The notes under the pieces are model-generated. The model was given only the letters and a program-made list of their open reading frames with translations. It was not told where the DNA came from and made no database searches. The translations under genes and the position numbers were made by a program. A stretch of DNA of 64,000 bases, taken from Pseudevernia furfuracea. Lineage: Eukaryota; Ascomycota; Lecanoromycetes; Lecanorales; Parmeliaceae. Positions 9,674 to 21,313 of the stretch are shown here, in pieces (position 1 is the first letter of the stretch; each line of letters starts with the position of its first letter). The stretch is taken from NCBI GenBank assembly GCA_022315425.1, contig JAIUPT010000032.1, positions 62,001 through 126,000 on the forward strand, given 5' to 3'.

Positions 9674-12364
9674 ATGGAGGTTCTCGGTGCTGCGTCAGCC
9701 GCAGCAGGGCTTCTTTCTTTAGGTATCACCGTGTGTCAGTCTTTACTCGACTATTATCAATCCTGGAAGGATGCGGAAGAAAACGTCGCCAAAACATACG
9801 CCTCTATAGAAGAATTGTCGAAGACCTTCAGGCTTCTTGCAAGAGCAGTCGAGTACAAGGAATTCAATCGCGAAATTGTGGATCAGGTCCGGGACAGCAT
9901 TACTTCCGCGGAACAAAATATTCATAATCTTGGGAAAAAGCTGGATAAGGTCCGTATCGTTGCATTGCAGGACGATTGGAGACACAAAGCCAAAGCACAG
10001 TTGCGGAGGACACTGTATCCGTTCAAAGAAAGCACTTTGGCGAAGCTCAGAGAGTTGACCAGCGAGACACGAGACAACTTAAGCCTGGCGTTAAATCTAT
10101 TACAGATAGATGCCTCGGCAGCCTCTTTGAGAGGATTGGCCAACGTCTCTGCGAACGTTGACTTTTTAACACAACAATCTACGTTAATCTCGGCAAATGT
10201 CAATGATATAGCCGACCATACGAGGGGAACAGCCAGACTCATCGAAAGTTTAGCTTCGAATGAAAGTATCAGAGAGCTTCGGGCATGGCTTTCAGGTTCT
10301 TTCGATCCCACACAAAAGCAAGATGAGACGTGGAGAGAGAGGCACCCGGATACCGGTCAGTGGTTCCTTCAAAGTCAACAGTTCCAATCATGGCTTGAAG
10401 GACCAGCTCAGCAGACGCCCCGCGTCTTTAACATCATTGGCAAGTCGGGAGCTGGGAAGACATCCCTCATATCCAGCGCGGTTAGAACTGCCCAGGCGAT
10501 GGAAAGAGACCATCCTCAAATCGCCGTCGCCTATTTCTACTGCTCTTTCAACGAAGCCGCTTCTCAGGATCCCAGCCATATGGTTGGCTCATTCATATCC
10601 CAAATCTCAATTGTTCGTCCGGAAATGCTGGAAGGGTTGGAGGTAGGATTTGCTAGAAGAGAGCGACCTACTCTTAAAGATCTGGAACAACGACTCACGT
10701 CCAAAACTGCGCGCTCCTCGCTGCAGACTCTCCTCCTCGTAGACGCTGTGAATGAGTGCAAGAAACTCGAGCCGATGATCGACGCCTTACTCAGACTTGC
10801 CGAATCTGCGTCTGACATCCGTGTGCTTTTCACAAGTACTGAGGAAGATCCTCTTATACAGAATTTGACTGATCTTGACCCCGCGAGAGCAACGATTCTT
10901 AGGATGTCAGCAATGAGTGCAGATATCGATCTGTTCATCGAAGCTAAGATTCAAGAGAAAAAGAATCTGCGCGGATTGCCTCCAGCAACAAGAAAAGAGA
11001 TCGAAGTTGTTTTAAGTAGAAAAGCTGATGGCATGTAAGTATATATGAAGATTCCTACATTGAGTATTGCGGCCCGCGGGAAGTTGCCCGAGGATTAAAG
11101 AGTTCGCAAAGAGCAGAGTTGTGTTTGGCGGAAAGCTAGCAGCAAATACAGCTTTGTGATATTCCTAAGCAACAGCACGTTTTGATTTCGGCGCAAAAGA
11201 GTTGCACGTGAAAGAATTGCTGGACCAATTGCTCTTCGTAAGATCTTCATTCACTGACAACTCATCAGGTTTAGGTGGGTCCAATGCCAAATCGAGCACC
11301 TGGGAAATCAGCCTACCGGGAAATTGATTCAGAAAGCATTGCGCGAGCTACCATCTGATCTCAACTCAACGTACGCGAGCATAATGACCCGCATACCAAA
11401 GGACAACCAAGAATTTGCAAGAGAGGCAATGTCATGGCTTAGCATTGCTTTCAGGCCATTAAAACTGAGAGAACTTTGCGAAACTCTGGCATTCAAAGAA
11501 TCGGATGCGACAATGGATCAGTCAGACCGCCTTTTGGATAATCATGATCTGTTAAGATGGTGCCAAGGCTTGATCACCTTCCATCCAGGGACGTCAAATG
11601 TTACCCTTTCTCATTCGTCCGTTCGTACCTACCTGTTGTCAGACCAGATCAAAGACGGCCCGTCTTCCTTCTTCAGCATTGACAAAAATGAGGCGGAAAG
11701 GCTACTCTTAGGAAAATGTTTGACATACATGATGTTCACGGACTTTGGCAAGGGGTACTGCCCAAATTATCATGAATGGGAAGCGGTCAGCTGTCAGTGG
11801 CCTCTCCTGAGATACGCTTCTCACCATTGGGCATCTCATGCCCATGCGCTTGACACTGAACTGGAGCCGTATGACCAAGATTTGATTTCTAAATTTTACA
11901 GCACGTCGAATGGTGAGCGAGGTGGTAACTTCGGCTTCTGGGTCCAGTGCCTCTATCCTAGGGCAGCAGTCCGGGTCGCACGAGATACACAACCACTCTA
12001 TTATGCCGCTTCATTTGGTCTAAGAGCGGTGGTCGGCTCGTTACTTTCCGCAAACATGGATATGGATTTGGATGCGTTAGGAGGCCGCAATGAATCCACC
12101 GCATTGCAGGTCGCTTGTTTTAGAGGCTATTACGGAGTAGCAAAAGATTTGCTTGACGCTGGCGCAAATCCGTATCACAGAGACCGCTTTGGACACTCTA
12201 GTCTATTCTATGCGTTGTGTTATGGTGACGCAGACATCGCCGAACTTTTGAGGCAATATTTGCATGAAGGAACAGATCCGAAGGGCGAGGCTGCGTCCGT
12301 CCACATTAAGGACGCTTTCACTGCTGCCCGTTTGGTTATGACTCGACATCAAACAGGAGTGTAA
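9674..12364 (+). CDS. NLR-type protein: fungal N-terminal domain, NACHT NTPase, ankyrin repeats
   Basis: Two exons, 9674-11034 and 11269-12364, join across a 234-bp intron (GTAAGT...ATCAG) to give 818 residues. The junction restores ADG-MFRWVQCQIE, a motif common just after the NACHT core. Residues 1-230 form an alpha-helical fungal N-terminal domain (MEVLGAASAAAGLLSLGITVCQ..., like the HeLo-like/NACHT-N groups). Walker A GKSGAGKTS is at 256-264 and Walker B LLLVDAVNEC at about 353-362. A winged-helix-like region follows (PLKLRELCETLA, then LSHSSVRTYLLS). Two or three ankyrin-like repeats (about 695-785) form the C-terminus. STAND proteins of this type are cytosolic switches that sense non-self and can trigger incompatibility or cell death. 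Both NTPase motifs are intact, so it is probably functional. Confidence 0.85.
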
Positions 12365-13853
12365 TTTTGTGAGCCTCCAATTCAGAACTCTTGCATACGC
12401 TAAACGTCCGCACAGATTACAAATGACGCTTCTGCGCAATTCATCGGCCCTCCTGTGTAAATACTCATCGACCCTAGAATGCGCTTACCACTCGACAGTC
12501 TTCTCAGCAACTCAACAATGGTTTCGTGATGAGATTTTATTCTAGTATGGGAAGAATACTAACTTCAAGTGCTATAATGCTACGAGCACTGTTGGAATAC
12601 TGTTGCCAAGACACACTAGTCCAAATTGAGATGGGTATTGAGGTGAAAATTACAGTTCTATACCTTTCCTTTGAGAATCAGTATCTCTGAAATGTCTTCG
12701 CACGGCAAAACCTTCGCCCCTTTCGACTTCGGTATGTTTCCGGTGCTACCTCCGAATTCGCGCTCAAAATATGTGGCTGCAGACTCTCAAACCTCATGTC
12801 ATGAAAGCAGAATCAACGAGGTGCAGTCACTCCACATTCTTCACGCAGCGGTCAGCCAGTAAAGTTGAACTTGTCGTAGCATGTTTTGCATAGGTAAAAG
12901 AGGGCATACATCGTTGGGAGAATAAGCCCAACGGAGAGCGACTTAAGTACTATCTCTATCAGTGCGATATGTTGGCCGACGCGATTGCACGCTCGTCCAC
13001 TCCTCAATGCAAGCTTGTCTCAATTTAGTCTTGCGTATCGTTGCACCCAAAAACCTGAAGTCACCTGACAGTAAGATGTCTCTTTATGTTGAGTCATTCT
13101 TCGATCATCTATCCGAGGCCTTCCTGAGAGACACTATGACTTCACGGACCACCAACCGCAGGTTTTCGACAAAGATAAGATGTCCTGTCCTACTGAATCA
13201 CTCCGCCCTCAACGCTCTCCTCCGTCCTATCTCTCTACTCGGCGGTGTCCCAGGTCTAGTAACAATAAGCGCAAATCTTTGGTAAAATTGACTCAGATAA
13301 AGTTCCAATCTCCGGATCTGAAGTACCTGAAGAAGTGGAGAAGTTTCTAAGGTCGAAACATGATGTCCAAAGCCATCAGCGGGTGGACAAAGCATAGAGA
13401 CATGACATCAGATGAAAAAAAAGTATCGGGAACTCAGGTCTCCCAGCGGTCTTGACCTCACCCACGGGCCTCAAACCCCAGCTGCTGTACTAGGTTTCTC
13501 ACGTTGGGCCTCACAAAGGTTTGGCAGTACTATTCCCTGGTTAGTCTATCCAAAAATATATATAGCAATATAACCCTTGCTGGTGTTTTTTGGGGCTTAT
13601 CGCATTCGCTGGGCTGGGCAGGCTAAGACAGACGCGAAGCCTATTTGAGAGAGCAGCTTTTCCATATAAGCCAATATCTTTAAATCTATGATTTATATTG
13701 GAATTTCCAAGTCCTATTTATGTTTCCAGATTCTCGTTCCCTTTCCTCTATTCCCCATCTCCAACAGTCTTCCAACATTGCGACATTATATACACACATC
13801 CGTGGTCTTGATAATCCAAGAGCTCTCTGACCGTGCCATAGGTAGCTTTCATC
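12365..13853. other. Intergenic 1.5 kb, no gene seen
   Basis: Short frames only (for example 12962-13285, +), none with protein character. The right end carries AT-rich and TATA-like text (about 13660-13690) expected for the next gene's promoter. Confidence 0.4.
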
Positions 13854-16635
13854 ATGATGTCCGTTCGTGGCTCACCCTTGCGGGTCGCTTTACTCAACTG
13901 TTGCCTGCTGTTGAGCTTCTTGAACATAGCTTCCGCTTTTGCGATCCTCAATCCAGGTTCCAATACCACCATCGGCCTAGTGTACCATATCTCTCGATGG
14001 TCGAACGTGTCAGTCTCCTCTCTCACCCAGGTACCGTCATTGAAGGCTTCGTCACTCGCTAGGATCAACAATGTCACTGTCAATACTCGAGCTCAGCTTG
14101 TTGGCTTCGCCAATGCGACAAGTAGCCTAGCGGCCCATACGGCCACGATGCCCTCTTTAGAACTCACAAGTCTTGCAACCTTGCCGTCCAAGATGAACAC
14201 AACCGTCCTTACTGGGACTGTCGTCTACATTACCAACACCAAGGGTGTACATCCAGCAAACATGACAAGTAGCGCAATTGTTCAGACTTCGGTATCGCAT
14301 TCGCCCAACACGACGATCCCTGTTATTCCACGTACAACTCCATATGTTACCATTGTTCACACGCTCAAGACAGTCGCCAAGGCGGCAACCTCGTCTGATT
14401 ATCACCCTGGAAATTCGAGCATCGCCAACGTAAGTAGCTCCTTGTCGAGTCTCTCCTATACGCCTTCCAGATTGGAATCCACATTTGGCCAAGCTCCGAC
14501 TTCGGCCATGGTGACTCTCCCTTCCGGATTAAGGATGACAAATCTCACGACTGTCCCCTTGAATGGCACGCCATCTGCGTTCTCTTCGGCGACTCAACTC
14601 TCAAACTCCACCTCTGACCGAGCAGCGACCATGGTCGTGAAAGTTCTTCCTTCTAAATCTCAGTCTGTCAATTCGAGGACCACTATATCCACCTGCACAT
14701 TGTGTGCTTCGTCGTTTATGGCTTCGACTGTCAACTCAACATCTGGCACATCTTCAACGACAAAGTCTGCCCCAATTGGGATCCATGCCAGCAGGACCTC
14801 AGAGGTGGCTAATGGCACTTCTGTCTCTTCTTCAGTAAGCTTGTCAGTCCCCACAACAACGAGTCAAAATCAGACCATGGACACTACCTCCACCTCGCTC
14901 TCTAGTAAAATGCTCACCAGGGCCCGTTCATCGAGGTCTCGGACGACGAAGGCGACAAGCGTCAAACCCAAGACCACATTGTTGAGAGCATCCTCAACAT
15001 CTTCCCAACTCAATTCGAAACCAGCCACCACCCGGACCACGCCCAAACAAACAGCTTCGTCTTCCACCGGCGGCCCTACCACCATTCAGACCGTTTCTAC
15101 GGGCAACGACACAATCATAATCCTTCCACGCCGCGCCGCGGTGGTGAGACCTTCACCGACCCAAAGCACAGGATCCACTTCCGCAGCCGCACCTACGGCG
15201 CTGCCGCCCGTCGATCCCGCCCAGCACGCCAGACACGTCGCCAAGATTGCCGAGATCGTCGCCCCTTCCGTTTTGGGAGGCGCCGGCTTCTCCATCACAG
15301 TCCCGTGGGCGATCTGGGACTTTCTCAAGAAAAAAGCCTTGGCGGAAGGTAAAGCCGGGGTCGAAGTCGTCGAGGAGCAATCCGCAGTAGTACGGAGTTT
15401 TGCTAGAGTGAGCAGGATGTTACGGCTGTCTGAAGATACCGTGTGGCCGGGAGATAATATGGGAGAGGATCTTGACCGCGTTGCTGAAATCGAGAATAGC
15501 ATTTTGCAGGAAGAGACCGTTAACCCTGGAACTTTGACGAGGGCGCAGATTGCGCAGATTGGGGACGTGGTTGTAAGTTTAACGTTCTATATAGGGAAAG
15601 ATGAACTGCTAAACGGCTCAGACTGCTCCACCTCCCCCACCAGGCCCTCTACCTGAAGATACGTCCATCACCGATCCGCCTTCTAGTGAAGACCCGCCTA
15701 CCGTTGGACCACCTTTCGATAGTGATATACAGCCGCCAAAATACGACGACCCACAATCGGTCCAATTTGCTGATAAGCTACCGCCAATTTCAGAGCCCTT
15801 CGCAGTTTACATCGACAATATTCTTCAAGATTATTCTTACCGCATCGTTCCCGAAGCGTACAGAGACCTATCGTTTGACGCCAAAATCTTCTATGCAAGC
15901 AAATACGGTCAGAACGTCTGGAGTCGTACACTTGTATATGACAGCGGGGAGCCGGCGGCGGTAGGTCCGGACAACAAGCCCTTCCGGACGCCAAAAGATC
16001 TCGAGTTGGATTCTGCGGGCAATGTCATCAGTTACATGGGCATTCCTGTTGAAGATTTGGAAACGCGTGGATTTCCAAAGGACGGTTCCTGGAAGGAGCA
16101 GCAGGCGAAGCTGAAAGAAATCAGAAAAGCCATATTTCGGACAAAAGCCACTGTTAAGGCGGATATAGCCGAGCTAGATCGCATCAATGATGAGAGAAAG
16201 CGGTTCAAGTCTGAGCAAAACAAGGCTAGGATTAGAAAGTTGGAAAAGGGGCTTGAAGATAGGCGGAAAGCGAATGAGAAAAAGGCCAAAGAAGAAGCTG
16301 ACCGAAAGGCCAAAGAAGAGGCCGACAAACAAGCCAAAGAGGAAGCTGACCGAAAGGCCAAAGAAGAGGCCGACAGAAAAGCGAAAGAGGAAGCTGATCG
16401 ACAGGCCAAAGAAGAGGCCGACAAACGAGCCAAAGAGGAAGCTGATCGAAAGGCCAAAGAAGAGGCTGACAGAAAAGCCAAGGAGGAAGCTGAAGAAAAG
16501 GACCAAGAAGCACGTGAGGAAGAAAAGAACGAGAACACCGACGACCCCAATAACATCAACGCTGGCTTGTGGAGGCATAATTCCCTCTGCGGGCCTGACG
16601 CCACGCCTGCTGAGCGGCTTCGATGGTGTGGGTAG
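13854..16635 (+). CDS. Mucin-like surface protein with charged helical repeat tail
   Basis: Exons 13854-15572 and 15622-16635 join in phase 0 across a 49-bp intron (GTAAGT...CTCAG), giving 910 residues. Residues 1-29 form a signal peptide (VALLNCCLLLSFLNIASAFA). About residues 30-450 are Ser/Thr/Asn-rich with many N-x-S/T sites, a wall or mucin-like region. A weakly hydrophobic stretch (about 466-493, GGAGFSITVPWAIWDFL before KKK) may be membrane-associated. After a Pro-rich linker comes a folded-looking segment (SEPFAVYIDNILQDYSYRIVPE...). Residues about 760-865 form a highly charged helix of KAKEEADR-type octads, then an acidic linker and a short tail with two Cys. No known family is recognised. 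The long open frame on the opposite strand across the repeat is a composition artefact. Confidence 0.8.
16279..16494 (+). repeat. 24-bp coding tandem repeat (KAKEEADR octads)
   Basis: About nine copies of a 24-bp unit encode K-A/Q-K-E-E-A-D-R/K. Copies differ mainly at the R/K and A/Q positions, giving a Lys/Glu-balanced single-helix pattern inside the surface-protein gene. Confidence 0.9.
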
Positions 16636-17156
16636 GCGTCATGACGAAGACCATTCCAGCCAACGGTGTATGGCTGAGATACTGAGGTAGAGGACTGATT
16701 TGCTGATTCTTGAGTGTGAAATGCGTATGTCGAAGTGTTGATGTTTCTGAGGGTGTAATTACATAGAGGTAGATGTTTGTAGGAGTATACAAATGAATCA
16801 CTATGCAAAAACATACAGCAAAGCGAAAGGTGCCCTGCTTCTTGAAAGGTCCTCGGGTGCAAAAGAACATTGAGATGGAGATCAATGCCAAGAGTCATAA
16901 GGCTGAGCAAACCCCGAAAGCTTGGCACCGAAATGCCGCAGAGGCCCAGTTGGTCCGTCACAGCGACCAGCGTTGCATTGCTTCATACATCGCCTTCCAC
17001 CATCCACCATCATATACGGCGAATATCTCGCCTTCAAGTGCCGTGCTGCCATTCCTGAGCCTTCCAAAACCATCATCAAGCTCCGTCCTGTCCAGCGCAT
17101 GCCTCTAGCTCTAGCGTAATCAAGGCCCCAGCCAGTGCACGCGACAGACCGACAGG
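16636..17156. other. Intergenic, VPS55 promoter
   Basis: No coding signal is seen. Confidence 0.4.
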
Positions 17157-17733
17157 ATGGCAGCGGGCCTCAAGACCATCATCGCTTTATCCTTCGTACG
17201 CTTCACTCTCCCTCAACCCTTCTCCCGTCCTCTTCGTTTTCCTTCATCCATATATCCCGAACTGGCCACTAACCTGCTACCAGGTCCTCGCCATCGGCTT
17301 CCTCCTTGTCATCCTCTCCTCCGCCCTCTTCCACAGCTACCTGACCCTGCTCGTCGTAGCGACCTACGTAATCGCCCCTCTGCCAAACTGGATATGCGGG
17401 AGATGTGCGAATCCCGATGATTTTATGGAGAGCGTTGGGAGTGCCGTGGTGGACTTTGGGAGATTTTGTACAGGTTTTTTGGTTGTGATGGGTGTTGGTA
17501 TGTGCTCTCTCCTTCCACAGATATGGTACAGACTGGCAGGGTCTTGTGCTGTGGGAGTGTACGTGATGAAGCCCTGTGCTGACTTGTATTTGTCTACAGC
17601 TCTTCCGGCATTGCTGGCCCACTGCGGCCTGATCGCTGTCCCGGCTATGGCTATGTCGATAGTCGGAGGATTGCTGATCTACGGGACCATCATAAGCTTC
17701 ACGATGTTTTTTCAGGAGGAACAAGACTTCTAG
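17157..17733 (+). CDS. VPS55: Vacuolar protein sorting protein Vps55
   Basis: Vps55 is a small four-span membrane protein that works with Vps68 in late endosome-to-vacuole sorting. It belongs to the family containing human LEPROT/OB-RGRP. Three exons (17157-17195, 17284-17497, 17600-17733) join in frame to give 128 residues, close to the usual 125-140. Family features are clear: MAAGLKTIIALSF start, four hydrophobic spans, NWIC..CANPDDFMES in the loop, VVDFGRF, and the near-invariant end GGLLIYGTIISFTMFFQEE. Introns are 17196-17283 (GTACGC...CAG) and 17498-17599 (GTATGT...CAG). It lies downstream of the surface-protein gene in the same orientation, 520 bp away. Confidence 0.93.
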
Positions 17734-18317
17734 AGCCTGGTTTGGCATGTAGGATAAAACGCGGGCGTCGCATCGATAGTATAACCGGACGTGATGTGTG
17801 AGACTGTGGGGTGTTGCTCCATTAAAAACAAGAGATATATTCAAGTCTGTGCGAAAGAGAAGTTGAGAATGGTGTGAATAAAACGCTTGTACTTTTCGTC
17901 ATACAGGTAGTCGTCAGTGCCCTGTGAGGGGACTCCGGTGACGCGTCTTGGGATCTGTGAGGTTTGGCTTGCTCCTATGATCGAATATAGAGACATGCGT
18001 AAATACTGAAGTAGGTAGCAAAGTAGGTAGCAAGTGACAACTAGCAGCTTGTTCTCATCTACTCCGTACGCTTGATGCTTATAACTTTGCGCTTTAAGAC
18101 AGCTCGGACACGGCTCGGAAGATGTCGGAAATGTCGGAAATACCGCTTTCCTCCCTCCTCACGCGTCTGCACCATCCTTCCTAATATCACCACCATGTGT
18201 AGCCAAATGATGCAAATCTCAACAATATCACGCGTCGATAAGTCTGTATCAAGCAGGTACGACGGTCAAGCAAGTGCCGCCCAAATAGCAAGCCGACCAT
18301 GAGACAATGCAGCAACA
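17734..18317. other. Intergenic between VPS55 and the Sld7-like gene
   Basis: No gene seen. The reading frame feeding the next gene opens only after a TGA at 18300-18302. Confidence 0.4.
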
Positions 18318-19828
18318 ATGTCACCAGTATGGAGCGGCAATATCAGCACTGATGATCCGGCTACCTGCATCCAAGGTAATGCACGCCCCCTGATGCAATT
18401 TTATGTACGCTGAACTATCATGCAGACGTCCAAATCTTGGCTCCCACTTCCTCGACACCGATCCCCCTTTCTCACGATGCAAAGCTGCATTTTCTGTCCC
18501 TTGTCGACGTCGCTCGGATCCCTCTATATCTGGCCGCTGGACCCTCGTGCGATGTTTGTACAGAAAATGAGGCTACTAAAAGGTGGCTGACGGAGGCTGT
18601 ACTTGATTGCGAGGACTCTGGGTTCTATGAAGACGCGTCAAGGGAGCCCTGGTGGTCGCACTTGGGAGGTCAGTCGGAGAATGGCATACTCCTCAGGGTT
18701 GATACGGAAAGTGAGGAGGAGCGTGGGACACGGAACGTGATCACGGAAGTGCTGCTCTATGCTGCGGTAACAAAGACAAACACAGCGCTGCCAACTCCCC
18801 CAACATCTTCCTCCCGAGCGCCTCCTGATGAGGATATTGCGGACGCTGTGGACCAGGACGGAAAGATGGTCAAGGTGTACGCTTTACCGCTATGCTCGAA
18901 CATCACCGGCCGCACGAAAATTCCGATGGAAATGTGCTCACCAATGCCAACCGACTTTGAGAGCGCTGGGCAAGCTCGTTTTCTTCCACACGCGCATGAT
19001 CCAGATCAGGTCACGCAGCCAGCACCTCAGAAGCGTCAGAGCATCTTCACTTTATTCGAGGATGCGACGAAGAAGAGAAGGAAATTAAAAGGACAAGGCT
19101 GGGAGAGCATCTCTCAGGCCATGGCCGGCATTGACCGCCCACCTTCTCCGCATGGACTTCCGGAGAAGCAAGAGACTCCCCAGCCACAAGAAAATGATCT
19201 AAGAAGGAAGAGTCTCTCGCGAGCAACAAGCATGACATCTGTCGCTGGCTCTGAACACTCTCGGCCAACCTCCCGCGCAGGACCATTAGCCAATGGAAAG
19301 CGCTCATCACTACATCGGGTGGAAAGCGTAATCTCGCCTTGCGATAGTCCTACGCCAACAGATGCAGACGGCAGCCATGCGCAACAGAACAAGGCTGCTT
19401 TGACCAAAGTTGTCATGGCTGCCATGCGTCTGCATGGATTACAGCAGAAGAAAAGGCCAGCAAGCAAGTCACAGCTCCCTAGTCAAGTAACAATGCCCCC
19501 TGAGACAATTTCAGCAGCGAATGAGGCCGAGGACGAGTACAAGCTCGTGTATCACCAGACCTTCAAAGCTGCGATGTTTACGTTCCGGGAATATCTTAAC
19601 AATCAGGCCATACCTCAGGAGGCAATGCGGGACGTCGTTGACCGACTACTAACCATGTTTTGTACCGATCCTATGGTTGTGGATCACGTGAATGACTGCG
19701 GCGACTTACAAGCGTTTGAAGCAAACAACGGACTCCCATCTTCCAGCCCTTTCGACAAACCAAGCAGTCAAGCTCAGTCATCCAACTTTGCCAATGGCTG
19801 GAATACGCCCATGGTAAAGAAACGCTGA
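18318..19828 (+). CDS. Probable Sld7-like DNA replication regulator
   Basis: Exon 1 (18318-18375) encodes MSPVWSGNISTDDPATCIQ. A 50-bp intron (18376-18425, GTAATG...GCAG) leads to exon 2 (18426-19828), for 486 residues in all. The ATG at 18318 is the first in frame after a stop at 18300. The N-terminal part is folded-looking and Pro-free (VQILAPTS...RIPLYLAAGPSC). The middle is disordered, Ser/Pro/Lys-rich and nuclear-like (KKRRK). The C-terminal block (KVVMAAMRLHGLQ..., then DEYKLVYHQTFKAAMFTFRE...MRDVVDRLLTMFC) resembles the Sld7 C-terminal domain of fungi. In yeast, Sld7 binds Sld3 at origin firing. The protein is longer than yeast Sld7 (257 aa), and I made the family call from memory of the C-terminal pattern only. 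Confidence 0.6.
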
Positions 19829-20648
19829 TGGGCACCAACAGCGAGAACGCAATATTGGCCGTTCAGGATTTTTTGTAGGTTGATACTAGAGCATCGCCCT
19901 CACAAGAGGCCGCTGCCGCACGAGTGCACAGTAAATCCCTACAGTGACTCCCCGTCGGACCCACTTGACTATCGGATAATTTGAAGAAATTGGCCGTCAG
20001 TGGGCCAGATCGCAAGCATACTTGTATATGACAGATAATCACCTAAGGATCAACCAGACGCTCTCAGACTCAGAGTGAGCAATCTTTTCATGATCCATTT
20101 CTAGAGACTTCTCCCTATCGGTACATACACTCTACTATCCTCCGCCCACGCCCATGCGCTGATCTTTATCAGCCCCATCGTGCAGACATTCACGATAGGT
20201 AAATCCATGTCCAAAGAATTTGCAGGCCGCTGAGCAAGATGTTTAACTGCGCACTACCACCTCAAGTGTACATAACTATAAAGCTAGAAAAATTGGAAGG
20301 ACAGATTCTCAAAGTTGTAGAGAATGCCACAGATGAAATCGATGCCGCAACGAATTGCGAAAACTCTGCGGTCTCTGAACCTATCTTGTGGCTAAACGAT
20401 CGATCCGACTAGATCTTCGAAACAAGTGTCCTTCTCTTTGCCTCTGCTCTTCAGAGCGCACCGCACCAAACAGCGCCGCCCTTTCTGTTTTCTACCAAAG
20501 GGCCCCTGGCTCTTGATCTGTCTTCCACTTAGTTGAAAGAAGCGTTCGAAGAATTAAAACCATCGAAATGCTTCAGTAGTGACTCGTTAGTCTAAAGCTC
20601 ACACCGCAATACCTCTCTTCTCGCATATATCTAGCACCATCTGTTCAT
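19829..20648. other. Intergenic 0.8 kb, no gene seen
   Basis: The sequence looks like ordinary 3' flank; no coding signal was found on either strand. Confidence 0.4.
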
Positions 20649-20759
20649 TTATCTACTTATTCATCTATCTATCTATCTAGCTATCTGGCTAGCTATCTAG
20701 CTATCTAGCTGTTTATCTACCTGTCTATCTATCCATTCATCGGCCTATTCATTTATCCA
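20649..20759. repeat. Imperfect (ATCT)n microsatellite
   Basis: About 110 bp of TATC/TAGC tetranucleotide units with scattered substitutions (ATCTATCTATCTAGCTATCT type). Confidence 0.85.
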
Positions 20760-21052
20760 GCAACTACCCCCGTAGCGTTCTCGCTCGTAACAGAACCATG
20801 CACCTTACCTTCAACACAACAACACCTCACAGAAAGCGCATCAGTCTGCAGATCATAACCCGCGATGCAATCGCGCTCGATCGCCCTTCTCACGTCCGCA
20901 TGAACAAGTCCGTAGTTCTCTTCCACCAACATCACTGCCGGATCCTCGACCGAACTCCCCAGGCGCGCGCGGAAACCAGGCTCGTCTCCTCCTCGCGAGT
21001 TGGCAATCCAGCAAAGAACGGGGGGCGCCACGGAGGAAGTCTCGTGGACTTA
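20753..21052 (-). other. Unrecognised open frame, doubtful
   Basis: A frame open from about 21052 (after a TAA) to a stop at 20753 lacks an ATG near its start. It contains protein-like text (PVLCWIANSRGG, then LVHADVRRAIERDCIAGYDLQ, then VRCCCVEG). It could be a last exon or a relic. No upstream exon could be joined with confidence. Confidence 0.25.
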
Positions 21053-21313
21053 TTCACACAGGGACGGATGACCATTTCGTTGTTGTATGGTGGCTACCGG
21101 GGATGGCAAGAGCGGGGTCGGAACAAGTCGTGCTGGAACCAGGGCCCTGGATTAGCCAAGGGAGCGGATCTCGGCAGTGGAGGTCGACGGTCTGGGCGAG
21201 ATGGGTGGGACCTGCAATCCAGCCTGGTTGGAACGGGAGAAACGATGTTCCTTCCCCCCAAAAAATTATGAGCCACCGGGGCTCAAAACCTCCCATCATC
21301 ATCATGCTGCGAC

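Noticed and set aside
13380..13660. GC-rich patch that looked like an RNA gene or solo LTR
   Set aside because: No terminal repeats, no stable fold by eye and no second copy in the window.
16032..16961. 309-codon open frame on the minus strand over the repeat
   Set aside because: It mirrors the KAKEEADR coding repeat; its Ser/Ala/Phe text is a shadow of the real plus-strand gene.
21054..21305. Minus-strand frame MMMMGGFEPRW...
   Set aside because: Lies just past the GDSL gene end; composition and the string of ATGs do not look like a real N-terminus and no exon partner was found.
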